Positions 15,487 to 23,417 of a stretch of DNA of 62,194 nucleotides are shown piece after piece. Origin of the DNA: Bacteroidales bacterium (lineage in GTDB: Bacteria > Bacteroidota > Bacteroidia > Bacteroidales > Marinilabiliaceae); contig JAFPZF010000081.1 in NCBI GenBank assembly GCA_017417385.1, positions 1-62,194 on the forward strand, in the 5' to 3' direction. Numbering within the stretch: the first letter of the stretch is position 1; each line of letters begins with the position of its first letter. The notes under the pieces were generated by a model. That model was not told the origin of the DNA and searched no databases. It saw only the letters and a list, made by a program, of their open reading frames with translations. A program made the translations under genes and the position numbers.

Positions 15487-17244
15487 CTACTGCTTTCTGC
15501 CGCTCTTAGTCCCCCTATCCCTGTGCCTGTGGTCGTTCCGTCCGCTGCGCTGTGCCGGCTTGTAGTCGTTCCAGTCGTTATGGCTGTTGCCGCCCCTGCC
15601 TCTTCGGCCCCTGCGTCCACCACCCATTCCGTCCTCGCCGATCTTATCCTTCCTCGGCTCTGTCCGCTCGACTATGAGTTTATACCCGTCTATGACGCAG
15701 CCATTGAGCGCTTCCAGTATGCTGTCGACAGCCGACGCCTCGACGTTCATGAACGAGAAGTTCCTCTTAATGTCGATGCCGCCTATCTTGATCTTCTTCT
15801 TCGTGTGGACGAAGTCGTTGACGAGCGCTATCAGGTCCTGCGGACGTACTGAGTCTATCTTGCCGACGTTGATGAATAGGCGCTCCCATCCATTGTCGGC
15901 CTTTCGCCCTTCGTCCATCCCTATGTTCAGGTCCTCTGCACTCTGATAGTACTTGCTGACCGACGCAAACTCCGCTGTGATGAACTTCGCTATGATATCC
16001 TCCTTGCTGTAGTCCGCCAGCCTCTCTATGGCCTGCGGGATGAACTTCGCGACTGGCGACTCCTCCTCGATTGCCTGACCGGCTATGCTCTCAGTGAAAT
16101 ACTCGAGCTTCCGCTGGCATATCTCCTCCGCCGTCGGGATCTGCTGCTGCTCGAACTTCTTCCCGGATATCTTCTCTATCTGGCGTATCTTCGAGACTTC
16201 CTTCCTCGTGATGATGACGATGCTGACTCCTGTCTTCCCAGCCCTGCCCGTTCGACCGCTCCTGTGGATATACACCTCGGTGTCGTCCGGCAGGTTGTAG
16301 TTGATGACGTGCGTCAGGTCCTTCACGTCGATGCCGCGTGCCGCCACGTCTGTCGCTACCAGGATCTGCAGGTGGTGTATCTTGAACCTCTGCATGACCA
16401 TGTCTCTCTGAGCCTGAGACAGGTCGCCGTGTAGCGCGTCTGCGTTATACCCGTCTGCTATCAGCTTCTCCGCTACTTCCTTCGTCTCCTCCCTCGTCCT
16501 GCAGAATACTATGCTGTATATGTCGGGCTCCATGTCGACGATGCGCTTCAACGCGAGATACCTGTCCGACGGACGTACCATGTAGTAGTGATGCGCGACG
16601 GTGTCCGCACCCTGATTGGTCCGCCCGATCTTGATCTCTATCGGGTCCTTCATGTACTGGCTCGTGACTTTCGCTATGAATGGAGGCATCGTCGCCGAGA
16701 ATAGCAATGTCTGCCTGTTCTCCGGCGTCTCAGAGAGTATCCGCTCCAGATCGTCCTTGAATCCCATGTCGAGCATCTCGTCCGCCTCGTCAAGCACCAG
16801 CCACCTGATGTCACCGAGCTTCAATACGCCCCTCTCTATGAGGTCTATGACTCGTCCCGGCGTGCCGACTACTATCTGGCTGCCGCTCTTGAGCTCCTTG
16901 ATCTGTCTCCTGATGTCCGCACCGCCATAGACGGCCGTGATCCTGTGACCTCTCTTGTACTTTCCGAATGCTGTCAGGTCTTTCGAGATCTGGAGGCACA
17001 GCTCGCGAGTCGGACTCAGTATCATGGCCTGAGTCCTCTCGTCTTCCGAATTCGTCATCTGTAGTATCGGCAGCCCGAATGCCGCCGTCTTGCCTGTGCC
17101 TGTCTGCGCGAGCGATACTATGTCGCGCCCTCCCTGCAGTATCTCCGGTATGCTCTTCTCCTGTACCGGCGTCGGCTCCACAAATCCTAATTCTCCAATA
17201 GCCTGCAACAATTCGCTGTCAAGACCTGTTTCTTCAAATGTCAT
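15487..17244 (-). CDS. deaD: DEAD-box ATP-dependent RNA helicase (DeaD/DbpA-like)
   Basis: A 585-residue cytoplasmic helicase that unwinds structured RNA, typically in ribosome assembly and cold response. The Q motif is near the start (FVEPTPVQEKSIP), motif I AQTGTGKT is at 46-53, then PTRELCLQ, GTPGRVID, LDEADEML, SATMP, and in the second RecA domain VATDVAARGID and HRSGRTGRAG. A DbpA-type RNA-binding domain follows (about 455-535, LFINVGKIDSVRPQDLIALV), then a Gly/Arg-rich tail (GGGRRGRRGRGG). The length matches Bacteroidetes DeaD proteins. It is a single gene with a terminator and a long leader of about 140 nt, whose -7 element is at 17391-17398. Confidence 0.95.
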   Translation of the reverse strand: MTFEETGLDSELLQAIGELGFVEPTPVQEKSIPEILQGGRDIVSLAQTGTGKTAAFGLPILQMTNSEDERTQAMILSPTRELCLQISKDLTAFGKYKRGHRITAVYGGADIRRQIKELKSGSQIVVGTPGRVIDLIERGVLKLGDIRWLVLDEADEMLDMGFKDDLERILSETPENRQTLLFSATMPPFIAKVTSQYMKDPIEIKIGRTNQGADTVAHHYYMVRPSDRYLALKRIVDMEPDIYSIVFCRTREETKEVAEKLIADGYNADALHGDLSQAQRDMVMQRFKIHHLQILVATDVAARGIDVKDLTHVINYNLPDDTEVYIHRSGRTGRAGKTGVSIVIITRKEVSKIRQIEKISGKKFEQQQIPTAEEICQRKLEYFTESIAGQAIEEESPVAKFIPQAIERLADYSKEDIIAKFITAEFASVSKYYQSAEDLNIGMDEGRKADNGWERLFINVGKIDSVRPQDLIALVNDFVHTKKKIKIGGIDIKRNFSFMNVEASAVDSILEALNGCVIDGYKLIVERTEPRKDKIGEDGMGGGRRGRRGRGGNSHNDWNDYKPAQRSGRNDHRHRDRGTKSGRKQ

Positions 17245-17496
17245 CTTACTCTTTTTTGAGGTTTCTCTTGGGGACGAATTGTTAACGCAGAATATTGTTG
17301 ACCCGGACGTGGGCCCCTCCTCGGTCTCTCCCTACTTCTCGGTTAGACCTGTATTAGACCTGGTTTAGACTTTTCCTCCCGAAATTGCCGCAAAGTTAGA
17401 CATATTTCAGCCGCAGAACTACACGAAAATCATTAAATTAAGTTATTCATTGTCATATTCGCCCCCTCCCTCCGCTCCCTTGTCTATCTCTATGCA
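17245..17496 (-). other. Leader and promoter region of the RNA helicase gene
   Basis: No gene is seen here. On the minus strand TAACTTTG at 17398-17391 is a good -7 element, which would give a leader of about 140 nt before the ATG at 17244. The leader carries the 11-bp repeat array C and a GC-rich piece (GACCCGGACGTGGGCCCC on the plus strand). Long structured leaders are common for cold-regulated helicase mRNAs, so post-transcriptional control is possible. Confidence 0.5.
17342..17373 (+). repeat. 11-bp repeat array, copy C (3 units)
   Basis: TTAGACCTGTA, TTAGACCTGGT, TTAGACTTTTC head to tail (starting at GTTAG, 17342). Same family as the array at 8462. Confidence 0.8.
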
Positions 17497-17533
17497 CAAA
17501 AAGAGAGGGGGCAAGCTCCTCTGCTCACCCCCT
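17497..17533 (-). terminator. Terminator of the His-rich protein gene
   Basis: On the minus strand AGGGGG pairs with CCCCCT around a loop that can pair further (GAGCAGAGGAGCTT), followed by CTCTTTTTG. It is about 53 nt after the gene's stop. Confidence 0.7.
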
Positions 17534-17585
17534 TATATTCTACTTCTTCCCTTCTTCCTTTCTTCTCTCCCCTTCTTCCCCCTCG

Positions 17586-18005
17586 CTAACCTAATATCTT
17601 GTACAGCAGTCTCCCGCCTATCAGCGTCGGCAGGTATCTGATGCCGCCAGATACGTAGACTGACACCCCGCCTATCTGTACCGATATGCTGTTCGCCGGC
17701 AATACTTCTACTATCGTCCCGACTGGCGGCACCGGTGGCGGCACTACGACTGGTGCTACTACGTGATGATGGTGATGATGATGTGGCGCCACTACTACCG
17801 GTGCCGGATGTACTACCACCGGACCATGATGATGCCTATGTGACTGATGCACTGCCGGACCCGCCGGCGCTACTACCTTCGTCGTGTGACGTGGGCTGTG
17901 GTCCTGATGCCCGTGCCCCGCTGCTCTTCCCTGTGCCTGTGCTCCTATCGAGACTACTATTGCTACTACTGCTGCAATGACCTTGCTTATTATTGTCGTC
18001 TTCAT
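17586..18005 (-). CDS. His-rich exported protein, DUF6515-like
   Basis: A 139-residue protein with a signal peptide (about 1-25, ending AQAQG). The mature part begins with a His/Pro/Val-rich region holding SHRHHHGP and a run of seven His (PHHHHHHHV), which could bind zinc, nickel or copper. The end, PPVPPVGTIVEVLPANSISV followed by QIGGVSVYVSGGIRYLP, resembles DUF6515, a Bacteroidetes family with the pattern PP-G-x-V-x-x-LP. Location is periplasm or outer membrane. It has its own terminator. The His-rich part varies easily, so it may be a spacer or a metal reservoir; neither is shown. Confidence 0.75.
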   Translation of the reverse strand: MKTTIISKVIAAVVAIVVSIGAQAQGRAAGHGHQDHSPRHTTKVVAPAGPAVHQSHRHHHGPVVVHPAPVVVAPHHHHHHHVVAPVVVPPPVPPVGTIVEVLPANSISVQIGGVSVYVSGGIRYLPTLIGGRLLYKILG

Positions 18006-18213
18006 GGCTTTCAGTTTTTAATTTGGTCGCCCCCGCAATGTTGCTTGTGGAAGCTCCCATTGGTTAAACTTCATCTATCCCTTTTTCAAACCGCGTGCCA
18101 AACTTCCTCCCTATGCCAGACAGCATAATCTCCTCTCCTTACACTTTCCCTTCTCCTCCCCTTCCCCTGCCCATGCGAATACCTCTTCTCCCCTTCCTTC
18201 CATGTGCCCGTGG

Positions 18214-18235
18214 TTAGACCTGTATTAGCCCTGTC
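18214..18235 (+). repeat. 11-bp repeat array, copy D (2 units)
   Basis: TTAGACCTGTA then TTAGCCCTGTC. Same family as the arrays at 8462 and 17342. Confidence 0.7.
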
Positions 18236-18323
18236 TCGTCTCTCCCCCCTTCTCCTCCGCTCCTCCCCTTCCACCTCTTCGTGCCGTTTTTTCTTCCTCG
18301 CCTGTCTTTTGTGCCTTCCTCCC

Positions 18324-18355
18324 TTTGCATTCCTCTCGAATTTATCGTAATATTG
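18324..18355 (+). promoter_or_regulatory. Candidate promoter of the sulfatase operon
   Basis: TTTG at 18324-18327, 20 nt spacer, then TAATATTG at 18348-18355 (one mismatch to TAnnTTTG), 22 nt before the ATG at 18378. Confidence 0.55.
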
Positions 18356-18377
18356 TGTTCCTAACATATATAAAAAT

Positions 18378-19817
18378 ATGACCAAACATCATACTCGTCA
18401 CCTTTCTTCCCTCTCCCCACGCCCTATCGTCTGCCTCGTCGCAGGCTCTGTAGCCGCTGGCGCAACGGCCCAGCAGAAGGCTACCCCCGAGCGACCCAAC
18501 ATCGTATTCATCCTCGCCGACGACATGGGCTACGGCGACCTCTCCTGCTACGGCAACAAGTACATCCAGACCCCAAACATCGACCGCCTCGCCGAGACGG
18601 GCACACGCTTCGAGCAGGCCTACGCCGGCAGCGGCATCAGCTCCCCCTCTCGTTGCTGCCTCATGACGGGTCGCAACTCCGGCAATAGCCGCATCCGCGA
18701 CAACCAGTGCTACGAGGGCGGCATGGTCGGCGTCAAGATTAACCCTAAGGGCGACACGACCTACGTACGCCGCGCCAACCTCCTCCCTGAAGACACTACT
18801 ATCGCTACTGTCCTCAGCGCTGCCCACTACCGCACCTGCCTCGTCAACAAGTGGCACCTCGACGGCTACGACCCGGGCTCCGCGCCCAACCACCGTGGCT
18901 TCGACGAGTTCTATGGCTGGACTATCTCGACTGTCCATAGCAACGCGCCCTACTACTACCCCTACTACCGCTTCCACGGCGATTCGCTTATCAATATCCG
19001 CGAGAACTCCGACGACGCTCACGTACGCCACAATACTGAGATCTCGACCGACGACGCTATCGCCTTTATCCATCGCAACAAGAACAACCCGTTCTTCCTT
19101 TACCTCGCCTACGACTGCCCCCACGAGCCTTATATCATCGACAATGTCTCGTGGTACGACGGGCAGGAGGACTGGCCTGTCGACGTCAAGCGCTACGCCT
19201 CGCTCATCACTCACATGGATGCTCAGATAGGCCGCGTCTTGGGCGCTCTCGACAATCTTGGTCTCCGCGAGAATACTCTCGTCATATTCGCTAGCGACAA
19301 CGGCGTGGCTGTCATGGCTCCTCGCGAGCAGCTTGGCTCCGGCGCAGGTCTCAAGGGCCGCAAGGGGCAGCTCTACGAGGGCGGCATCAAGGTGCCTCTC
19401 ATTGTCAACCAGCCTGGCCGCGTCCCCGTCCGCAGCGTCGAGAATCTTATCTACTTCCCGGACTTCATGCCGACTCTCGCCGCTATTGCGGGTGCTAAGG
19501 ACCACCTCCCGCAGGTGCTCGACGGCATGGACATCTCCCCGCTCTTCTATGGCAAGAACGTCGATACTGATAGCCGACCGCTCTATTGGGAGTTCCCAGG
19601 TAAGCAGCGCGCTCTTCGCCTCGGCGACTGGAAGTGTGTGACGGTCAAGAAGGGCGCTCCGCTTGAGCTCTACAATATCTCGAAGGATAAGACGGAAAGC
19701 AACAACCTCGCCGACAAGTACCCTAAGAAGGTCAAGGAGATGGATCGTATCATGAGGCGTATGCACAAGCCTTCTCCTAACTATCCGATCCCCGAGGACA
19801 ACGAGAAGATTGACTGA
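18378..19817 (+). CDS. Ser-type sulfatase
   Basis: A 479-residue exported sulfatase that removes sulfate esters, probably from host or plant glycans. The N-terminus carries an untypical long signal-like segment (PIVCLVAGSVAAGATAQ). Metal ligands are seen in NIVFILADDMGYGDLS. The activation motif is S88-S-P-S-R92, so the residue turned into formylglycine is Ser; in anaerobes this is done by the radical SAM enzyme anSME, which is not in this window. KWHLDGY, DNGVAVMAP and GLKGRKGQLYEGG, normal for type I sulfatases, follow. It lies 14 nt before an ABC exporter pair and looks co-transcribed with it, which is an unusual partnership. Confidence 0.92.
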   Translation: MTKHHTRHLSSLSPRPIVCLVAGSVAAGATAQQKATPERPNIVFILADDMGYGDLSCYGNKYIQTPNIDRLAETGTRFEQAYAGSGISSPSRCCLMTGRNSGNSRIRDNQCYEGGMVGVKINPKGDTTYVRRANLLPEDTTIATVLSAAHYRTCLVNKWHLDGYDPGSAPNHRGFDEFYGWTISTVHSNAPYYYPYYRFHGDSLINIRENSDDAHVRHNTEISTDDAIAFIHRNKNNPFFLYLAYDCPHEPYIIDNVSWYDGQEDWPVDVKRYASLITHMDAQIGRVLGALDNLGLRENTLVIFASDNGVAVMAPREQLGSGAGLKGRKGQLYEGGIKVPLIVNQPGRVPVRSVENLIYFPDFMPTLAAIAGAKDHLPQVLDGMDISPLFYGKNVDTDSRPLYWEFPGKQRALRLGDWKCVTVKKGAPLELYNISKDKTESNNLADKYPKKVKEMDRIMRRMHKPSPNYPIPEDNEKID

Positions 19818-19831
19818 TTATTAGTCGCCCG

Positions 19832-21583
19832 ATGAATCTTATCTGGAAATATCTCCGCCCTCACTGGAAACTGGCGTGCCTCGCCCCGCTATGCGTCCTC
19901 CTCGAGGTCTGGGCGGAGCTCGAGCAGCCAGACCTTATGGCTGTCATCGTCGACCGTGGCATCCTCGGCGGCGAACCTGATGTCGTCACCCCGACGGGCA
20001 TCAAGATGGTCGTCATCATGATTATCGGCGTCGTCGGCGGCATCCTCTCTATCTATGCCGCCGGCCGTGTGGCCTACCGCTTCGGCGCCGACCTCCGTAG
20101 CGACCTCTACTCCCGTATCAGCCGCTTCTCTTTCTCCGATGTCGACCGCCTCGAGGCGCCCTCGCTCATCACTCGTATGGGCGACGACGTCAACCGTGTC
20201 CAGCAGGTTATCCAGGCCTCTATGCGTCTCCTCTTCCGAGCTCCTTTTATGTTCGTCGGCGCTGTCGTGATGAGCTTTATGATTGATACTAACGTGTCTG
20301 TCGTTCTCCTCGCTCTCATGCTCTGCTCCTTCGTCTTCGTTATCAGGATTATGCGTAGCAGTCTCCCCCTCTTCGTCGACCAGCAGCGCAAGCGCGATGG
20401 CTTCGTCTCTGTCGTTCAGGAGATTCTCGTCGGCGTCCGCGTCACCAAGGCTTATACTAACGAGGATGTCGAGAGCCGTAAGTTCAACTCGGTCAACGCT
20501 AACCTCCTCGACTCTACTATCAAGGTCAGCCGCCACATGAGCTTCATGATGCCTTTCGTCTCCTTCGCTCTCAACGCGGGTATCATCGCTGTCATATACT
20601 TCGGCGCTGGTGAGATTGAGGCTGACCGTATGAAGGTCGGCGGTATCATGGCTACTATCAACTACCTCGCCCAGATTCAGATGGCTCTCATGATGGCGAG
20701 TCACGTGATTCTGAGTATCACTCAGGCTGAAGCCTCTGTCAACCGTCTCCGTGAGGTCCTCGACACTCCGACTGAGGCTGAAAGCGACGAGCGTCTCCGC
20801 GACGGCTCGACTCCGCTCCCTTACTCCCCGGGCGACGTGGTGTTCGACAATGTTTCTTTCTCCTACGACGGCAATCGTCACCAGCTCGACGGCGTCTCTT
20901 TCAACCTCCACCGCGGCGAGACTCTTGCTATCCTCGGCGAGACGGGCTCCGGCAAGACGACGCTCGTCAACCTTATCCCGCGCTACTACGACCCCTCCTC
21001 GGGCTCTATCTCTATCGACGGCAAGCCGCTCACGTCTATCGACCGCCGCGAACTGCAGTCCAAGGTGGCTATGGTGATGCAGCACTCCCTCCTCTTTAGC
21101 GGCACTATCCGCGACAATATGCGTATGGGTAAGCCCGACGCTACCGACGACGAGATTATGGCTGCCTGCGACGCCGCTCAGATGGGAGACCATATCAGGA
21201 GCCTCGCAGACGGGCTCGACCACGTCCTCGACCAGGGCGCTACTAATCTCTCTGGCGGTCAGAAACAACGTCTCTGCATCGCCCGTACGCTCCTGACTCG
21301 CCCTGATGTGCTTATCCTCGATGATAGCTTCTGCTCCCTCGACCTCCTGACTGAGAAGAAGATTAAGATGGAACTCGATAAGCTGACGATGACTAAGATT
21401 ATTGTCGCTCAGCGTATCTCCTCGATCCGCAACGCCAACCAGATTCTTATGCTCCGCAACGGGCAGGTCGAGGCTTGCGGGACGCACGACGAACTGATGA
21501 ACTCCTGCGAGACCTATCGCGAGACTTTCCGCGCGCAGACTGGTCTCTCGAACTCTAATTCAGGAAAGGAGGCTCTGTCATGA
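19832..21583 (+). CDS. ABC exporter half-transporter, degenerate subunit
   Basis: A 583-residue protein with six transmembrane helices (about 1-300) fused to an ATP-binding domain. Walker A is GETGSGKT at 369-376 and the signature is LSGGQ. Two key positions are changed: Walker B is LILDD with Asp498 where the catalytic Glu should be, and the H-loop is VAQR with Gln527 in place of His. This is the pattern of the non-catalytic partner in heterodimeric exporters such as TM287/288 or BmrCD. The next gene overlaps by 4 nt and supplies the other half. The substrate may be a drug, lipid or peptide; it cannot be read from the sequence. Confidence 0.93.
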   Translation: MNLIWKYLRPHWKLACLAPLCVLLEVWAELEQPDLMAVIVDRGILGGEPDVVTPTGIKMVVIMIIGVVGGILSIYAAGRVAYRFGADLRSDLYSRISRFSFSDVDRLEAPSLITRMGDDVNRVQQVIQASMRLLFRAPFMFVGAVVMSFMIDTNVSVVLLALMLCSFVFVIRIMRSSLPLFVDQQRKRDGFVSVVQEILVGVRVTKAYTNEDVESRKFNSVNANLLDSTIKVSRHMSFMMPFVSFALNAGIIAVIYFGAGEIEADRMKVGGIMATINYLAQIQMALMMASHVILSITQAEASVNRLREVLDTPTEAESDERLRDGSTPLPYSPGDVVFDNVSFSYDGNRHQLDGVSFNLHRGETLAILGETGSGKTTLVNLIPRYYDPSSGSISIDGKPLTSIDRRELQSKVAMVMQHSLLFSGTIRDNMRMGKPDATDDEIMAACDAAQMGDHIRSLADGLDHVLDQGATNLSGGQKQRLCIARTLLTRPDVLILDDSFCSLDLLTEKKIKMELDKLTMTKIIVAQRISSIRNANQILMLRNGQVEACGTHDELMNSCETYRETFRAQTGLSNSNSGKEALS

Positions 21584-23388
21584 GAAACCCTATGGCTCAA
21601 CGTCCGCATATCGGCGGCACTCCAGAGAAGGCTCGCAGCAACCGTAAGACGCTCCTCCGCCTCCTCCCCTACTGGAAGGAGCATTGGCTCCTGATGACGG
21701 GTCTGCTCCTCTGCTCCGTCGCCTCGGTCGGCGTCACTCTCGCTGCCCCCTATCTGATTGGTAGGACTATCGACGACTGTATCTCGGTGACCGACGGCAT
21801 CTCTATCGACTACCCTCTTATGTCGATGTACCTCTTCGCCCTCGCTGTCATCTATGTCCTCGGCTCTCTCGCCTCCTGGGCTCAGGAGTTCGGGATGACG
21901 TGGGTCAGCCAGCAGATTGTCGCTAAGCTACGCCGCCAGATGATGGACCACCTCGTCAATCTCGACGTCAACTACTACGATACTAATAGCCGTGGCGATA
22001 TTCTCAGCCGCTTCAGCAACGACGCCGAACTGGTCAAGGATGGCATGGGGCAGGCGCTTATCCAGGTCGTGACGACGGTCGTCTCTATGATCGGTATGAT
22101 TACGACGATGATTGTCCTCAGCCCCTCACTGACGGGACTGGTATGTCTTAGCATCCCTCTCGTCCTCCTCCTGACTCGTATCATCGTCCGCCGCTCTCGC
22201 CGCTTCTTCGACCGCCAGCAGGTCGCCCTCGGCAAGATGAACTCGGTCGTCGAGGAGAGTATCAACGGTCTCCGCGTCATACGCTCCCTCGGCAGGGAGG
22301 AGGATTGGCGTCTCTCCTTCGAGAAGGCTAACACGGAGATGCGTCTCAGCGGCACTAAGGCGCAGATAAATAGCGGTCTCCTGATGCCTATGCTCCGCGT
22401 CCTCGACAACTTTACTTATATCCTCGTCGCCGTCGTCGGCGGTATGATGGCGCTCCAGGGGGCTCTGACTGTCGGTACTATTCAGTCCTTTCTCCTCTAT
22501 ACTCGCAACTTCCTCCGCCCTGTCAATATGATTGCGACGCAGATGAACTCTCTCCAGTCTGCCTTCGCCGGCGCCGAGCGTGTCTTCGATATGCTCGACG
22601 TTGTCCCTAAGATTATGGACAAGAAGGACGCTGTCAACCCTTCTGCCGACGTCAAGGGCCATGTGGTCTTCGACCATGTGCAGTTCGGCTACACCCCGGA
22701 GAAGCAGATTCTCAAGGATGTCTCCTTCACTGCTCTCCCCGGTCAGGTCGTCGCTATCGTCGGCGGTACCGGCGCAGGCAAGACGACGCTGATGAACCTC
22801 CTCTCGCGTTTCTACGATGTCGACGGCGGACGTATCCTCCTCGATGGTGTGGACGTCCGTGACTATGGGATCACGTATCTCCGAGACTCGATGGCGGTCG
22901 TCCTCCAGGAGCCTATCCTCTTCACCGATACTGTCCAGAACAATATCTGCTATGGCGACCCGGCACGACACTCTCTCGAAGAGGCTCAAGAGTCTGCACG
23001 CCTGGCTATGGCGGAGTCTTTTATCGAGCGCTTGCCTCATGGCTACGAGACGGTCCTCCTCCGTCAGGGTGAGAACATCTCCCACGGGCAGAAGCAGCTG
23101 CTCACTATCGCTCGCGCTATCCATAGCCGCGCACCGATCCTCGTCCTCGACGAGGCTACGAGTAATATTGATACGCATACTGAACTGCTCCTCCAGAAGG
23201 CTATCGACAACCTGACCGCCGGTAAGACTTGCTTCATGATCGCTCACCGCCTCAGCACTATCCGGGGCGCCGACCTGATTCTTGTCATGGAGCATGGCCA
23301 GATTGTCGAGCAGGGCACTCACGACGAGCTCCTCGCCAAGGGCGGTGTCTACAAGGGTATTTACGACGCTCAGTTCGACGTCGCTTGA
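21580..23388 (+). CDS. ABC exporter half-transporter, catalytic subunit
   Basis: A 602-residue half-transporter: six helices (about 30-330), then the nucleotide-binding domain. Walker A GGTGAGKT (395-402), Walker B LVLDE with catalytic Glu525, and H-loop His556 (IAHRLSTI) are intact, but the signature is ISHGQ (500-504) instead of LSGGQ. Combined with the partner's good signature and bad Walker B, the dimer has one active and one degenerate ATP site. Its ATG overlaps the upstream gene (ATGA at 21580-21583), and translational coupling gives a 1:1 ratio. Confidence 0.93.
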   Translation: MRNPMAQRPHIGGTPEKARSNRKTLLRLLPYWKEHWLLMTGLLLCSVASVGVTLAAPYLIGRTIDDCISVTDGISIDYPLMSMYLFALAVIYVLGSLASWAQEFGMTWVSQQIVAKLRRQMMDHLVNLDVNYYDTNSRGDILSRFSNDAELVKDGMGQALIQVVTTVVSMIGMITTMIVLSPSLTGLVCLSIPLVLLLTRIIVRRSRRFFDRQQVALGKMNSVVEESINGLRVIRSLGREEDWRLSFEKANTEMRLSGTKAQINSGLLMPMLRVLDNFTYILVAVVGGMMALQGALTVGTIQSFLLYTRNFLRPVNMIATQMNSLQSAFAGAERVFDMLDVVPKIMDKKDAVNPSADVKGHVVFDHVQFGYTPEKQILKDVSFTALPGQVVAIVGGTGAGKTTLMNLLSRFYDVDGGRILLDGVDVRDYGITYLRDSMAVVLQEPILFTDTVQNNICYGDPARHSLEEAQESARLAMAESFIERLPHGYETVLLRQGENISHGQKQLLTIARAIHSRAPILVLDEATSNIDTHTELLLQKAIDNLTAGKTCFMIAHRLSTIRGADLILVMEHGQIVEQGTHDELLAKGGVYKGIYDAQFDVA

Positions 23389-23417
23389 TTTTACAAACAT
23401 ATCTGCTTTAGAGAAAA

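Larger units (their letters stand above)
18006..18377. other. Intergenic region between divergent genes
   Basis: 372 bp without a gene. It is pyrimidine-rich on the plus strand (18120-18320) and contains the two-unit 11-bp repeat D at 18214-18235 and the sulfatase promoter at its right end. Confidence 0.65.

Noticed and set aside
18342-19766. 474-codon minus-strand frame opposite the sulfatase gene
   Set aside because: Antisense shadow: the sulfatase has clear motifs in the plus frame; the minus frame is Val/Asp/Ala-rich with no domain.
19889-21487. 532-codon minus-strand frame opposite the first ABC subunit
   Set aside because: Antisense shadow of a gene with all ABC motifs; composition is Glu/Val/Ala/Asp noise.
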